64,000 nt of DNA, from positions 62,001 to 126,000 of the forward strand of contig JBOHRN010000002.1 in NCBI GenBank assembly GCA_050732775.1, given 5' to 3'. This DNA is from JBOHRN01 sp050732775. Lineage in GTDB: Bacteria > Gemmatimonadota > Gemmatimonadetes > Longimicrobiales > Longimicrobiaceae. Made by a program: the position numbers and the translations under genes. Shown one piece after another: positions 25,971 through 33,773 of this stretch. The notes beneath the pieces are model-generated. The model was given only the letters and a program-made list of their open reading frames with translations. It made no database searches and was not told the DNA's origin. How positions within the stretch are numbered: position 1 is the stretch's first letter; each line of letters begins with the position of its first letter.

Positions 25971-27005
25971 ATGACCTCGAACACCCTCGAAAAACCCGCT
26001 TATGTTCGGCTGACCGAGGAGGGCAAGCCGGTAACCTTTTTGGAGGCCATACGGGAGGCCCTCTGGGAGGAGTTGGAACGCGACGAGCGCGTCTTTATCA
26101 TGGGCGAGGACATCGGCGCGTACGGAGGCGCCTTCAAGGTCACCGAAGGCATGCTGGGGCGCTTTGGAGAGTTGCGGGTGATAGACACCCCGATCTCCGA
26201 GACGGGTTTTACCGGCGCCGCTGCCGGCGCGGCCCACATGGGGCAGCGTCCCGTGGTGGAGATGCAGTTCATAGACTTCATCTCGTGCGCCTACGACATC
26301 ATCACCAACTACGTGGCTACTTCCCGCTACCGGGGCGCGGGCGGACTGCCCCTGGTGATCCGGGGTCCGAGCGGGGGCGGGGTGCGCGGCGGGCCGTTCC
26401 ACTCGCAGAACCCGGAGGCGGCTTTTTTTCATACCCCCGGGCTCAAGATCGTCTACCCAGCCACGGCCCGCGACGCCAAAGGGCTGCTCAAGGCGGCGAT
26501 CCGAGACGACGACCCGGTCCTTTTCTTCGAGCACAAGTGGCTCTACCGCCGCCCGCAACTCCGGGAGGTACTTCCCAACCAGGATTACACCGTGCCGCTC
26601 GGGAAGGCGCGCGCGCACCGGGAGGGGAAAGACCTCACCATCGTCACTTACGCTGCCATGGTACACAAGTCACAAGAGGCGGCCGAGGTGCTGGAAAAAG
26701 AGGACGGGCTTTCGGTCGAGATTCTGGACCTGCGCACGCTCCTCCCGCTAGACGAAGACGCCGTGGTAGAGAGCGTGAAGAAGACCAACCGCTGCCTGGT
26801 CGTCCACGAGGACACCCGCACAGGCGGTGTCGCGGGAGAGATCGCCATGCGGATAAACGAGCGCTGTTTCGAGTGGTTGGACGCACCCGTTCTGAGGGTG
26901 ACCGCCATCGACGCGCCGGTTCCGTACTCTCCCCCCCTGGAGGACTACTTTCTGCCGCAGGTGGACGACGTGGTCAAGGCGGTGCGGCACTTGGCGGGGT
27001 ATTAG
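25971..27005 (+). CDS. 2-oxoacid dehydrogenase E1 component, beta subunit
   Basis: 344 residues from ATG 25971, 21 bases after E1-alpha. The transketolase-like pyrimidine domain is seen in FLEAIREALWEELERDERVFIMGEDIG (split here: FIMGEDIGAYGGAFKVT) and TPISETGFTGAA; the C-terminal domain has LTIVTYAAMVHKSQEAAEV-like and LDLRTLLPLDEDAV. It completes the E1 heterotetramer with the preceding subunit. Confidence 0.95.
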   Translation: MTSNTLEKPAYVRLTEEGKPVTFLEAIREALWEELERDERVFIMGEDIGAYGGAFKVTEGMLGRFGELRVIDTPISETGFTGAAAGAAHMGQRPVVEMQFIDFISCAYDIITNYVATSRYRGAGGLPLVIRGPSGGGVRGGPFHSQNPEAAFFHTPGLKIVYPATARDAKGLLKAAIRDDDPVLFFEHKWLYRRPQLREVLPNQDYTVPLGKARAHREGKDLTIVTYAAMVHKSQEAAEVLEKEDGLSVEILDLRTLLPLDEDAVVESVKKTNRCLVVHEDTRTGGVAGEIAMRINERCFEWLDAPVLRVTAIDAPVPYSPPLEDYFLPQVDDVVKAVRHLAGY

Positions 27006-27019
27006 CCGCTTACTATATT
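26991..27019 (+). promoter_or_regulatory. Promoter in front of the E2 gene
   Basis: TTGGCG (26991-26996), 17-base spacer, TATATT (27014-27019). It overlaps the end of the E1-beta gene and would start a transcript about 27 bases before the E2 GTG, allowing extra E2 expression. Confidence 0.5.
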
Positions 27020-27052
27020 CACCTCGGAACGCTCCCTTAGCCCAGGCAACTC

Positions 27053-28396
27053 GTGGCAAGAGTCGAAGTTCCCATGCCCCAGATGGGCGAATCTATCGCC
27101 GAAGGCACTGTGTCCACCTGGCTGAAGAAGGTGGGTGACCAGGTCGAGCGGGACGAGCCGATCATGGAGATCTCGACCGACAAGGTGGACGCCGAGATAC
27201 CATCGCCGGCGGCTGGCACCCTAGCGGAGATCGTGGTTCAGGAGGGAGACACCGTCGAGGTGGGCGCTGTCGTCGCCTACCTCGAGACCTCCGTCACGGC
27301 CAGGCAAGCTTCCGCCGGGACGCCCGCCCCCGAGCCCGGCACGCCCGAGGAGGAGCCGGCCACGCCGGTGGCGGGAGAGGCAGAGCCCAAGGCCGAGCGC
27401 GACTCCTCCGTGGCCACGGTGCCCCCGGGAGCGGGCAACGGCGGCGGGCCCGAAACGCTGGAGGAGCGGCTGCGCCGCCGCTCGTCACCGCTGGTGCGCA
27501 GAATCGCGGCCGAACACGACGTTGACATCTCGGCCATCGACGGGTCGGGGCGTCACGGCCGCGTCACCAAGGGAGACATCCTCAACTTCATCGAACGGGG
27601 GGTACCGGCGGGCCGGGGGCCAGCCCCGGCGGGGGGCGTCTCCTGGGACGCTTTCTACACCCGCGTGGAACACCCCGAAGTCACGGCCGGTCCGGGTGAC
27701 CGAGTGGAGCCGGTTCCCCGCATGACGTCGCTCATAGCCGACCACATGATCCTCTCGCGGCGGACCTCGGCGCACGTCCACTCCTACTTCGAGGTAGACT
27801 ACAGCCAGGTTGACCGCGTGCGGGCCAATAACCGCAGGGTGTGGGAAGAGCAGGGGGTCAAAGTCACCTACACCGGCTTCATCGCCAAGGCCGTGGCCAC
27901 GGCGCTGAGAGAGCATCCGAAGCTCAACGCCGCCCTGTCTCGGAGCGAGGTCATCTACCGCGGCGACGTGAACCTGGGTGTCGCCGTGGCACTGGAGCAG
28001 GGGTTGATCGTGCCGGTGGTCCGCAAAGCTGACCAGCTATCGCTGGCGGGGCTTTCCCAAGCCATCGCCGACCTGGCCGAGCGCGCCCGGAGCAAGAAGC
28101 TCAAGCCGGAAGAGGTCCAGGACGGCACCTTCACCATCACCAACCCGGGCGTCTTCGGGACCCGCATCGGCTTTCCCATCATCAACCAGCCACAGGTGGC
28201 CATCATGGGGGTGGGCGCGGTGGAGAAGCGACCGGTGGTCATCAGCGACGAGTTCGGCAACGACGCTATCGTGCCGCGGAGGCGCGGGTTCCTGTCGCTC
28301 GGCTACGACCACCGGCTGGTCAACGGAGCGGACGCCGACCGCTTCCTGGCCAGAGTCAAGGAGATTCTGGAAAACTTTCCCGAGGCGGGGGCGTAG
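27053..28396 (+). CDS. 2-oxoacid dehydrogenase E2 (dihydrolipoyl acyltransferase)
   Basis: 447 residues from a GTG start. One lipoyl domain (lipoylated Lys in ISTDKVDAEIPSP, ~43), a Pro/Ala/Glu-rich linker, a subunit-binding domain (SPLVRRIAAEHDVDISAIDG, ~144-180) and the acyltransferase core from ~215. The active-site motif is YDHRLVNGAD, with Asn in place of the more common Asp. It takes the acyl group from E1 to CoA. lipB lies 0.5 kb downstream, so the enzyme that starts lipoylation is close by. Confidence 0.94.
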   Translation: MARVEVPMPQMGESIAEGTVSTWLKKVGDQVERDEPIMEISTDKVDAEIPSPAAGTLAEIVVQEGDTVEVGAVVAYLETSVTARQASAGTPAPEPGTPEEEPATPVAGEAEPKAERDSSVATVPPGAGNGGGPETLEERLRRRSSPLVRRIAAEHDVDISAIDGSGRHGRVTKGDILNFIERGVPAGRGPAPAGGVSWDAFYTRVEHPEVTAGPGDRVEPVPRMTSLIADHMILSRRTSAHVHSYFEVDYSQVDRVRANNRRVWEEQGVKVTYTGFIAKAVATALREHPKLNAALSRSEVIYRGDVNLGVAVALEQGLIVPVVRKADQLSLAGLSQAIADLAERARSKKLKPEEVQDGTFTITNPGVFGTRIGFPIINQPQVAIMGVGAVEKRPVVISDEFGNDAIVPRRRGFLSLGYDHRLVNGADADRFLARVKEILENFPEAGA

Positions 28397-28405
28397 CTCC
28401 CGGCC

Positions 28406-28834
28406 TCACCACACCGGCCCGTCGAGGGTGTTGCCGGGGCCGTCTGGCACTCCGCACTCGGGGCACTGGGTGGCGAGGTACTTGAACCACTCCTCGATTT
28501 CGGCGGGGGAGGGAAGGCGGTTGCAACCTTCCGCGCCAACCACTTCGTAGACCTCGCCGTAGCGATCCACGACCACCAACGCCGCCATCTCTGCGGGCAT
28601 CTTCAGGCGTGTACGGAACCACGAACCGTCGCCCTCTCCAGCCACCAGCGCCACGCCGTCCCAACGCTGGAAGCTAGCCGCGGAGTCAGCGAGCAGTTCT
28701 AGGTAAGCCCCGCACCCGGACGGCGGGGGCAGGATCACGGCGTACGCCTCACGCGTGCCGCGCCGTAGCTCGCGGGGAAGCTGGTCGGGAAGTGACAGCA
28801 GAGTGAGCGCGGGAACTCTGGCACCTATCTTCAT
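28406..28834 (-). CDS. Unknown protein with possible thioredoxin-like fold
   Basis: 142 residues from ATG 28834, with AAGGAG ten bases upstream. KIGARVPALTLLSL at the start and ALVVVDRYGEVYEVV late in the protein resemble a redoxin domain (the second like the cis-Pro strand region). The lone SGCGAY would be the first-Cys position. The C-terminus carries CPECG. There is no CxxC at the usual thioredoxin site. The fold assignment is weak and no function is claimed. It is convergent with the E2 gene and divergent from lipB. Confidence 0.5.
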   Translation of the reverse strand: MKIGARVPALTLLSLPDQLPRELRRGTREAYAVILPPPSGCGAYLELLADSAASFQRWDGVALVAGEGDGSWFRTRLKMPAEMAALVVVDRYGEVYEVVGAEGCNRLPSPAEIEEWFKYLATQCPECGVPDGPGNTLDGPVW

Positions 28835-28902
28835 GGCGTGGCCTCTCCTTGGCGTCCCGTTTCCGGGGTGCAAATTCCGGCCCGCGCGGTTATCATGCCG
28901 CG

Positions 28903-29586
28903 GTGAACTCGCGCCAGCTTTTGGTAAGCCGTCTCGGCAGGGTACCGTACGGAGGGGCCCTGGGCTTGCAAGCCGGGCTGGTTGAGCAGCGCCGGGCGGG
29001 CGAGATCCCGGACAGCCTACTGCTCCTGGAGCACCCGCACGTCATCACCCTGGGATCGGGCTCTCGCCCCGAGCACGTGCTCTACGACGAGCGTGAGCGA
29101 ACCCGGCGGGGGATCGAGCTGTACCAGACCGGCCGCGGGGGCGACGTCACCTACCACGGGCCGGGCCAACTGGTGGGCTATCCCATCCTCGACCTCAAGC
29201 CCGACCGCCAGGACCTCCACCGCTACCTACGCGACCTGGAAGAGGTGCTGATCCGAACTACCGCCCGGTTCGGACTCGAGGGGCGCCGCTCCCAGGGGAT
29301 GACGGGGGTGTGGGTCGGCGGTAAAAAGCTGGCCGCCATCGGCGTGCGGGTCTCTTCGGGCTGGATCACCTCCCACGGCTTCGCCCTCAACGTGAACACC
29401 GATCTCTCCTTCTTCGATTCCATAGTCCCGTGCGGAATCCGGCAGTACCGGGTGGGTTCGATTTCGGCCGAAGTGGGAACAGAGGTGCCGCTGGAGGAGG
29501 TGGAGGAGTTGGTTGCCGAGTGCTTCGGAGAGCTGTTCGGGAGAGAGCTCCGGTGGGTGGATGGACGGGTAAACTGGCGTGGCTAA
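28903..29586 (+). CDS. lipB: Octanoyl-[ACP]:protein octanoyltransferase
   Basis: 227 residues from GTG 28903. Transfers octanoyl from ACP to lipoyl domains such as that of the nearby E2. Signature GRGGDVTYHGPGQLVGYPIL, then GVWVGGKKLAAIGVR with the catalytic Lys, and IVPCGI with the acyl-accepting Cys. The earlier open frame has no family similarity, so the GTG is preferred though its ribosome-binding site is weak. lipA is not in the window. The 3' end overlaps convergent rnhA by 4 nt. Confidence 0.95.
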   Translation: MNSRQLLVSRLGRVPYGGALGLQAGLVEQRRAGEIPDSLLLLEHPHVITLGSGSRPEHVLYDERERTRRGIELYQTGRGGDVTYHGPGQLVGYPILDLKPDRQDLHRYLRDLEEVLIRTTARFGLEGRRSQGMTGVWVGGKKLAAIGVRVSSGWITSHGFALNVNTDLSFFDSIVPCGIRQYRVGSISAEVGTEVPLEEVEELVAECFGELFGRELRWVDGRVNWRG

Positions 29587-30188
29587 TCTGTGGGAGGCAG
29601 GGAAGAGGGCGAAAAGCTCGATTCCTCCGGCGGAGTGGGGAAAAAGTCGAGGTAGCGCCCCTTCTTTTCTTGCTCGGCCGCGATCCACGCCTCGAAGCCC
29701 GATGCGATCAGCCCCCCGCTGGCCGACTGCTCTTTGGCCGCCCGCACCGCGAGTTCGTTGGCGTATTCGTTCTGGGGGTGCAGAGCGTGGCCCTTGACCC
29801 AGCGCCATTCGATCTGGTGGCGCCCGGCCGTCCGCACCAGCTCTCGCCACTGCTCCAGATTCTCGATCACTCCCCCCTTTCTCGTCCACCCCCGCTGGGC
29901 CCAAGCGTGGACCCAAGAGATCATGCCGTCGACCAGGTAGCGGCTGTCCGAGGTAAAGACAATGCGCGAGCCCTCACTGAGATGCCGCAGCGCAGCTAGC
30001 GCCCCGCGGATCGCCATGCGGTTATTGGTGGTGTCGGGCTCGCTGCCCCAGAAGTCACGGCGCAGCCACCCTTTGCGGGCATGAAAGAGTTCGGCCACGC
30101 CGCCGAAACCCCCCGGCCGCGCCCGCTCCCTAAACTGGTTGCCGAGGCACGATTCGTCGGCGTAGAGCAGCACCAGTGGAGAGCTCAT
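29583..30188 (-). CDS. rnhA: Ribonuclease HI, variant active site
   Basis: 201 residues from ATG 30188, longer than the ~155 of E. coli RNase HI because of a ~45-residue C-terminal extension. The RNase H fold is clear: LYADESCLGNQ, DTTNNRMAIRG, FTSDSRYLVDG and VKGHALHPQNEYANELA. By alignment Asp11 and Asp81 match catalytic D10 and D70. The E48 position is Ala59 and the D134 position Asn144. It should remove RNA from RNA-DNA hybrids, but activity may be altered. Confidence 0.85.
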   Translation of the reverse strand: MSSPLVLLYADESCLGNQFRERARPGGFGGVAELFHARKGWLRRDFWGSEPDTTNNRMAIRGALAALRHLSEGSRIVFTSDSRYLVDGMISWVHAWAQRGWTRKGGVIENLEQWRELVRTAGRHQIEWRWVKGHALHPQNEYANELAVRAAKEQSASGGLIASGFEAWIAAEQEKKGRYLDFFPTPPEESSFSPSSLPPTD

Positions 30189-30230
30189 GCCGGCAAGGTA
30201 GGGTTCGTGCCGGAGTCCCGCCAACCCAGC

Positions 30231-30259
30231 TTGACACGGCCGGGCGGGGAGTGAACCTT
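30231..30259 (+). promoter_or_regulatory. Possible carA promoter
   Basis: A perfect TTGACA (30231-30236) is followed after 17 bases by AACCTT, a poor -10 box. The position, 40 bases before the chosen GTG of carA, fits, but the -10 is weak. Confidence 0.35.
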
Positions 30260-30298
30260 TCTCGCGGCTGTAGCCGTCCTTTCCTCGATCCGCTGCCT

Positions 30299-31399
30299 GT
30301 GTCCGCTTCGGCCGTACTCCTGCTCGAAGACGGCCGTGGCTTTCCCGGCAAGCCGCTGGGGACCTCCGGCACCGCCTTCGGAGAAGTGGTCTTCAACACC
30401 TCGATGACCGGGTACCAAGAGGTCCTCACCGACCCCTCGTATACCGGCCAGCTGGTGGTGATGACCTACCCGCTGATCGGGAACTACGGCACCAGCGGTG
30501 AGGATGACGAGTCTGACCGCCCGCGGGTAGCGGGGTTCGTGGTGCGCGAACTCCCGGCTCTTTACAGCAGTTGGCGGGCCGGGGCGTCCTTGGAGCATTA
30601 CCTGCAAGAGCACGGGGTGGTGGCGATTCAGGGTGTGGACAGCCGCGCCCTCACCCGCCACCTCCGTTCGCGGGGAGCCATGCGGGGGGTGATCGCTCCG
30701 GAGGGCGCCGACAAAGAGCTGCTGCTGGAAAAGATACTGGCCCAGCCGCGTATGGAGGGGCTCGACTTGGCGTACGCCGCCTCTACCAGCGTCCGTTACC
30801 AGGTCCCAGCGGAGCGGGAGCAGAGGTTCCGGGTGGCCGCCTTCGACCTCGGGGTCAAGTCCCGCTCCCTCGAGCTTCTGGCGGGGCGCGGCTGCGAAGT
30901 TACGGTGCTACCGTACGGTACCCGCGCGGAAGAGGTGTCGGAGCTGGCCCCGGACGGTCTCTTCGTGTCCAACGGCCCGGGTGATCCGGCCTCGGTGTCG
31001 TCGGCGGTCGAGGCCATCCGGCGCCTAGGCGCCAGGGGGGTACCCGTCTTCGGCATCTGCCTGGGTCACCAGCTGCTGGCCCGCGCTTACGGTGGCAGTA
31101 CCTACAAGCTCTTGTACGGCCACCGGGGCGGCAACCATCCGGTCCGCCGGCTCACCGATGGAGCGGTCGAGATTACCGCCCAGAACCACGGTTTCGCCGT
31201 CCGGGGCGACAGGGAAGTGGTCCCCGGCGCAACTTCCCTGCGGGTGACCCACCTGAACCTGAACGACGGCACGGTGGAGGGGGTCGAGCACCGGGAGGAG
31301 CCGGTGTTCGCCGTCCAGTACCACCCCGAGGCCGCGCCCGGCCCCCAAGATTCCCACTACCTTTTCGACAGCTTCATCTCCCGCATGGAGGGTGCTTGA
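30299..31399 (+). CDS. carA: Carbamoyl-phosphate synthase small subunit
   Basis: 366 residues from GTG 30299, which gives the usual N-terminus (AVLLLEDGRGFPGKPLG). It hydrolyses glutamine and channels ammonia to CarB for pyrimidine and arginine synthesis. The C-terminal class I glutamine amidotransferase has GICLGHQLLA (nucleophile Cys), and QYHPEAAPGPQDS carries the His and Glu. carB is not adjacent; sppA follows. Confidence 0.96.
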   Translation: MSASAVLLLEDGRGFPGKPLGTSGTAFGEVVFNTSMTGYQEVLTDPSYTGQLVVMTYPLIGNYGTSGEDDESDRPRVAGFVVRELPALYSSWRAGASLEHYLQEHGVVAIQGVDSRALTRHLRSRGAMRGVIAPEGADKELLLEKILAQPRMEGLDLAYAASTSVRYQVPAEREQRFRVAAFDLGVKSRSLELLAGRGCEVTVLPYGTRAEEVSELAPDGLFVSNGPGDPASVSSAVEAIRRLGARGVPVFGICLGHQLLARAYGGSTYKLLYGHRGGNHPVRRLTDGAVEITAQNHGFAVRGDREVVPGATSLRVTHLNLNDGTVEGVEHREEPVFAVQYHPEAAPGPQDSHYLFDSFISRMEGA

Positions 31400-31424
31400 C
31401 GCCGAAGGGGCGCGGGCGTATCGT
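31396..31424 (+). promoter_or_regulatory. Promoter of sppA
   Basis: TTGACG (31396-31401) overlaps the carA stop; a 17-base spacer leads to TATCGT (31419-31424). The sppA GTG lies about 36 bases after the expected start point. Confidence 0.5.
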
Positions 31425-31466
31425 TAATCTCGACCCATCCATTTACCAGCAGCTCTCAAGCTTACC

Positions 31467-32360
31467 GTGGCTCGGCGCCCAGTTTTGATTGGACTCCTGA
31501 TAGTCCTCTTTCTGCTCTTCTCGGCCGGACTGGTGGTGACCATGCTCCTGGCGCTGCGAGGTGACGGCGCCGGCCTCTTTACCGGAGACCGCGTCGCCGT
31601 TCTGGAAGTGGAGGGGGTCATTTTCGGAGACGACGACTTTTTGCGCGACCTCAGGCGCTTCCTGGACGACAAGTCGGTCAAGGCCATCGTGATCGATATC
31701 GATTCGCCGGGAGGGGCCGTGGCCCCCTCCCAGAGCATCTACCGGGAACTCCGCAAAGTGCGCGAGGAGGGCACGCCGGTGATCGCCTCGATCGGCTCGG
31801 TGGGAGCCAGCGGTGGGTACTACGTGGCCCTCGGAGCCGACAGCATTTTTGCCATGCCGGGGTCCATCACCGGCTCCATCGGAGCGATCATGCAATTTCC
31901 CAACGTGGAGGAGTTGGCCGACAAGGTCGGCGTCTCGATGGAGGTGGTGAAGAGTTCGGAGCTCAAGGACATCGGCTCCCCCTTTGACGAAATGTCCCCG
32001 GAAGAAGAACAAGTCCTGCGCGCCCTGGTGCTCGACGTCTACGACCAGTTCGTATCTTCCGTGGCCCGGGAGCGGGGTATGAGCGAGCCCGAAGTGCGGC
32101 GGCTCGCCGACGGCAGGGTCCTCTCTGGCCGCCAGGCTCGGGCCCTCGGGCTGGTGGACCGGCTGGGCAACCTCAGCGAGGCGATCGAGGCGGCTGGCCG
32201 CATGGCCGGGTTGGGCGAAGACCCCGAAGTCGTGCGTCCCCCCGAGCCCAGCGTATCCCTGCTCCAACTCCTCATCCGGGGAGGCGCCGAGGCGCTTGCC
32301 GAGGTGGGTTCCGGGATGCGGGGGTTACAAGTGCCGCAACTTCAGTATATTGCATACTGA
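31467..32360 (+). CDS. sppA: Signal peptide peptidase SppA, short form
   Basis: 297 residues from a GTG. One N-terminal membrane helix (PVLIGLLIVLFLLFSAGLVV), then a single ClpP-like S49 protease domain. The nucleophile Ser is in GSVGASGGYYVA and the general-base Lys in VKSSELKDIGSPF. It degrades cleaved signal peptides in the inner membrane. This is the ~300-residue, single-domain type that assembles as an octamer in Bacillus rather than the 67-kDa E. coli type. Confidence 0.93.
   Translation: MARRPVLIGLLIVLFLLFSAGLVVTMLLALRGDGAGLFTGDRVAVLEVEGVIFGDDDFLRDLRRFLDDKSVKAIVIDIDSPGGAVAPSQSIYRELRKVREEGTPVIASIGSVGASGGYYVALGADSIFAMPGSITGSIGAIMQFPNVEELADKVGVSMEVVKSSELKDIGSPFDEMSPEEEQVLRALVLDVYDQFVSSVARERGMSEPEVRRLADGRVLSGRQARALGLVDRLGNLSEAIEAAGRMAGLGEDPEVVRPPEPSVSLLQLLIRGGAEALAEVGSGMRGLQVPQLQYIAY
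32325..32351 (+). promoter_or_regulatory. Possible promoter of the HU-family gene
   Basis: TTACAA (32325-32330) and TATATT (32346-32351) with a 15-base spacer, in the end of sppA. The spacing is short. The HU-type ATG at 32389 follows after about 31 bases. Confidence 0.35.
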
Positions 32361-32388
32361 GCTTCGTTCAATCCAGCAGAAAAGATCG

Positions 32389-32682
32389 ATGACCAAAGCA
32401 GAACTCGTGTCCAGGGTAGCGGATTCCATCGGCCCCTCGGTGAGCAAGAAAGAGTGCGCCGCGGTGGTGGACGCCTTCCTGATTTCGGTTAAGGAGGCGC
32501 TCGCCGATCACGAAAACATCGAGATCCGTGGCTTCGGAACCTTCAAGGTGCGGGCTCGCAAGAGTCGCCTGGCCCGGAATCCCCGCACCGGCGATCCGGT
32601 GGAGGTGCCCCCGCGCGTGGTCCCCGTGTTCAAGCCGTCCAAGGATTTGAGGGCGATGGTGGAGGAGCCCGCCCGGGTCTGA
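32389..32682 (+). CDS. HU/IHF-family DNA-binding protein
   Basis: 97 residues from ATG 32389. The HU/IHF fold is complete: MTKAELVSRVAD helix, IEIRGFGTFKVRARKSRLARNP-type saddle strand (GFGTF and the Arg-rich arm RARKSRLARNPRTGD) and the C-terminal helix FKPSKDLRAMV. It bends and packages DNA as a dimer. HU and IHF cannot be told apart here. The stop is directly followed by the start of the next small gene. Confidence 0.95.
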   Translation: MTKAELVSRVADSIGPSVSKKECAAVVDAFLISVKEALADHENIEIRGFGTFKVRARKSRLARNPRTGDPVEVPPRVVPVFKPSKDLRAMVEEPARV

Positions 32683-32988
32683 ATGCTCATTCAGGAGGTC
32701 CAGACCGAGCTGCCCGCGAAGGAGGTGATCCGCCGGGCCAAGGAGTTCTTTCTGCTCCGCTTTTCCCCTTACGCAGGCTTTGTCAGTTCAGAGAGCGACA
32801 GCCACGTAAAGTTTGCCGTGGAGGTGGGGAGTCTCTCCATCGGTACCGGGAGGCGCGACGGAAAAACTGTGGTGCGCGGCTCCACCTCCCGGCTCCACCA
32901 CGAGCTCTCCCAGTTCCTCGGCACCCTGGCCCACCCCGAGAAGGTGCGCCAGAACGTGATCGGTCCCGGGGTCTCGGGCGCGGGCTAA
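32683..32988 (+). CDS. Small conserved-looking protein of unknown function
   Basis: 101 residues beginning at the base after the HU stop (TGA then ATG). Sequence is compact alpha/beta: an acidic/basic helix (AKEVIRRAKEFFLLRFSPY) then strands (HVKFAVEVGSLSIGTGR, TVVRGSTSRLHHELSQFLG). No signal, membrane segment or catalytic motif. I do not recognise the family. Tight coupling to the HU gene suggests joint expression. Confidence 0.65.
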   Translation: MLIQEVQTELPAKEVIRRAKEFFLLRFSPYAGFVSSESDSHVKFAVEVGSLSIGTGRRDGKTVVRGSTSRLHHELSQFLGTLAHPEKVRQNVIGPGVSGAG

Positions 32989-33032
32989 GGCGGGCGGGAG
33001 AACGGCCCGGGCCGCCGGGGGTACCCACACTC

Positions 33033-33272
33033 ATGCTAGTCCGGACGGTCTTCTTCGCCTCTTACCGCGACGCGGCTGGCGCCGGCGAGCTGTCCGTCAA
33101 GCTCCCCGACGGCGCTTCCGTGGCCGACCTGGTCTCGCGGCTGAGGTCCGACGGGCTCGGCTCCCTCCCCCCCGATCCGGCCGTGGCGGTCAACGCCGAG
33201 TACGCCCCTCTCCACACCCGGCTCTCGGAAGGAGACGAAGTGGCCTTCATACCACCGGTGTCGGGAGGGTAA
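33033..33272 (+). CDS. moaD: Molybdopterin synthase sulfur carrier subunit
   Basis: 79 residues with a ubiquitin-like fold ending in the required Gly-Gly (FIPPVSGG). The C-terminal Gly carries the thiocarboxylate used by MoaE. It is one base upstream of moaE and near moaA, so three steps of molybdenum cofactor synthesis lie together; moaC and moeB are not in the window. Confidence 0.94.
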   Translation: MLVRTVFFASYRDAAGAGELSVKLPDGASVADLVSRLRSDGLGSLPPDPAVAVNAEYAPLHTRLSEGDEVAFIPPVSGG

Positions 33273-33273
33273 G

Positions 33274-33714
33274 GTGCCGCCGCTGGCCGAGATCGCCTCC
33301 GCCCCCATCGATACGGCCGCCCTCCTGGAGCAGGTGGCCGCTCCCGGGAACGGTGCCACTGTTCTCTTCACCGGCACGGTGCGTAACTCGAACCGGGGGC
33401 GCTCGGTGGATTACCTCGAATACCAGCTGTACGAGAAGATGGCCGGGCACGAACTGGGGCGCATCGTGGCCGCAGCGGAGAAGCGCTGGCCGGCTGTAGC
33501 GGTGGCAGCGGTCCACCGGGTGGGGCGCCTGGAGGTGGGAGAGGTGAGCGTGGCGGTGGCCGCGGGCTCTCCCCACCGGGCCGAGGCGTTCGAGGTGTGC
33601 CGCTACGTGGTCGAGGAGCTGAAAAGCCGCCTCCCCGTCTGGAAACAAGAGGGGTACACAGGCGGCAGCCGAGAGTGGGTTCCGGGCGTCTCTCCCGCAA
33701 CCACCGCGCCGTGA
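33274..33714 (+). CDS. moaE: Molybdopterin synthase catalytic subunit
   Basis: 146 residues from GTG 33274. With MoaD it inserts two sulfurs into precursor Z (cyclic pyranopterin monophosphate). Family blocks: ATVLFTGTVRNSNRGRSVDYLEY, AVHRVGRLEVGEVSVAV, and ELKSRLPVWKQE with the active-site Lys pair region. Its final bases overlap a possible GTG start for moaA. Confidence 0.95.
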   Translation: MPPLAEIASAPIDTAALLEQVAAPGNGATVLFTGTVRNSNRGRSVDYLEYQLYEKMAGHELGRIVAAAEKRWPAVAVAAVHRVGRLEVGEVSVAVAAGSPHRAEAFEVCRYVVEELKSRLPVWKQEGYTGGSREWVPGVSPATTAP

Positions 33715-33773
33715 CCCTCCCCCTCGTCTCCCTGGCGCCGTCGCTTGCCCGTGACGCCCCTTCGACCGGCCTC

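Noticed and set aside
28306..28335. Asn in place of Asp in the E2 active-site motif HRLVNG
   Set aside because: Asn at this position is known in functional E2 enzymes (for example Azotobacter E2p), so it is not evidence of inactivity.
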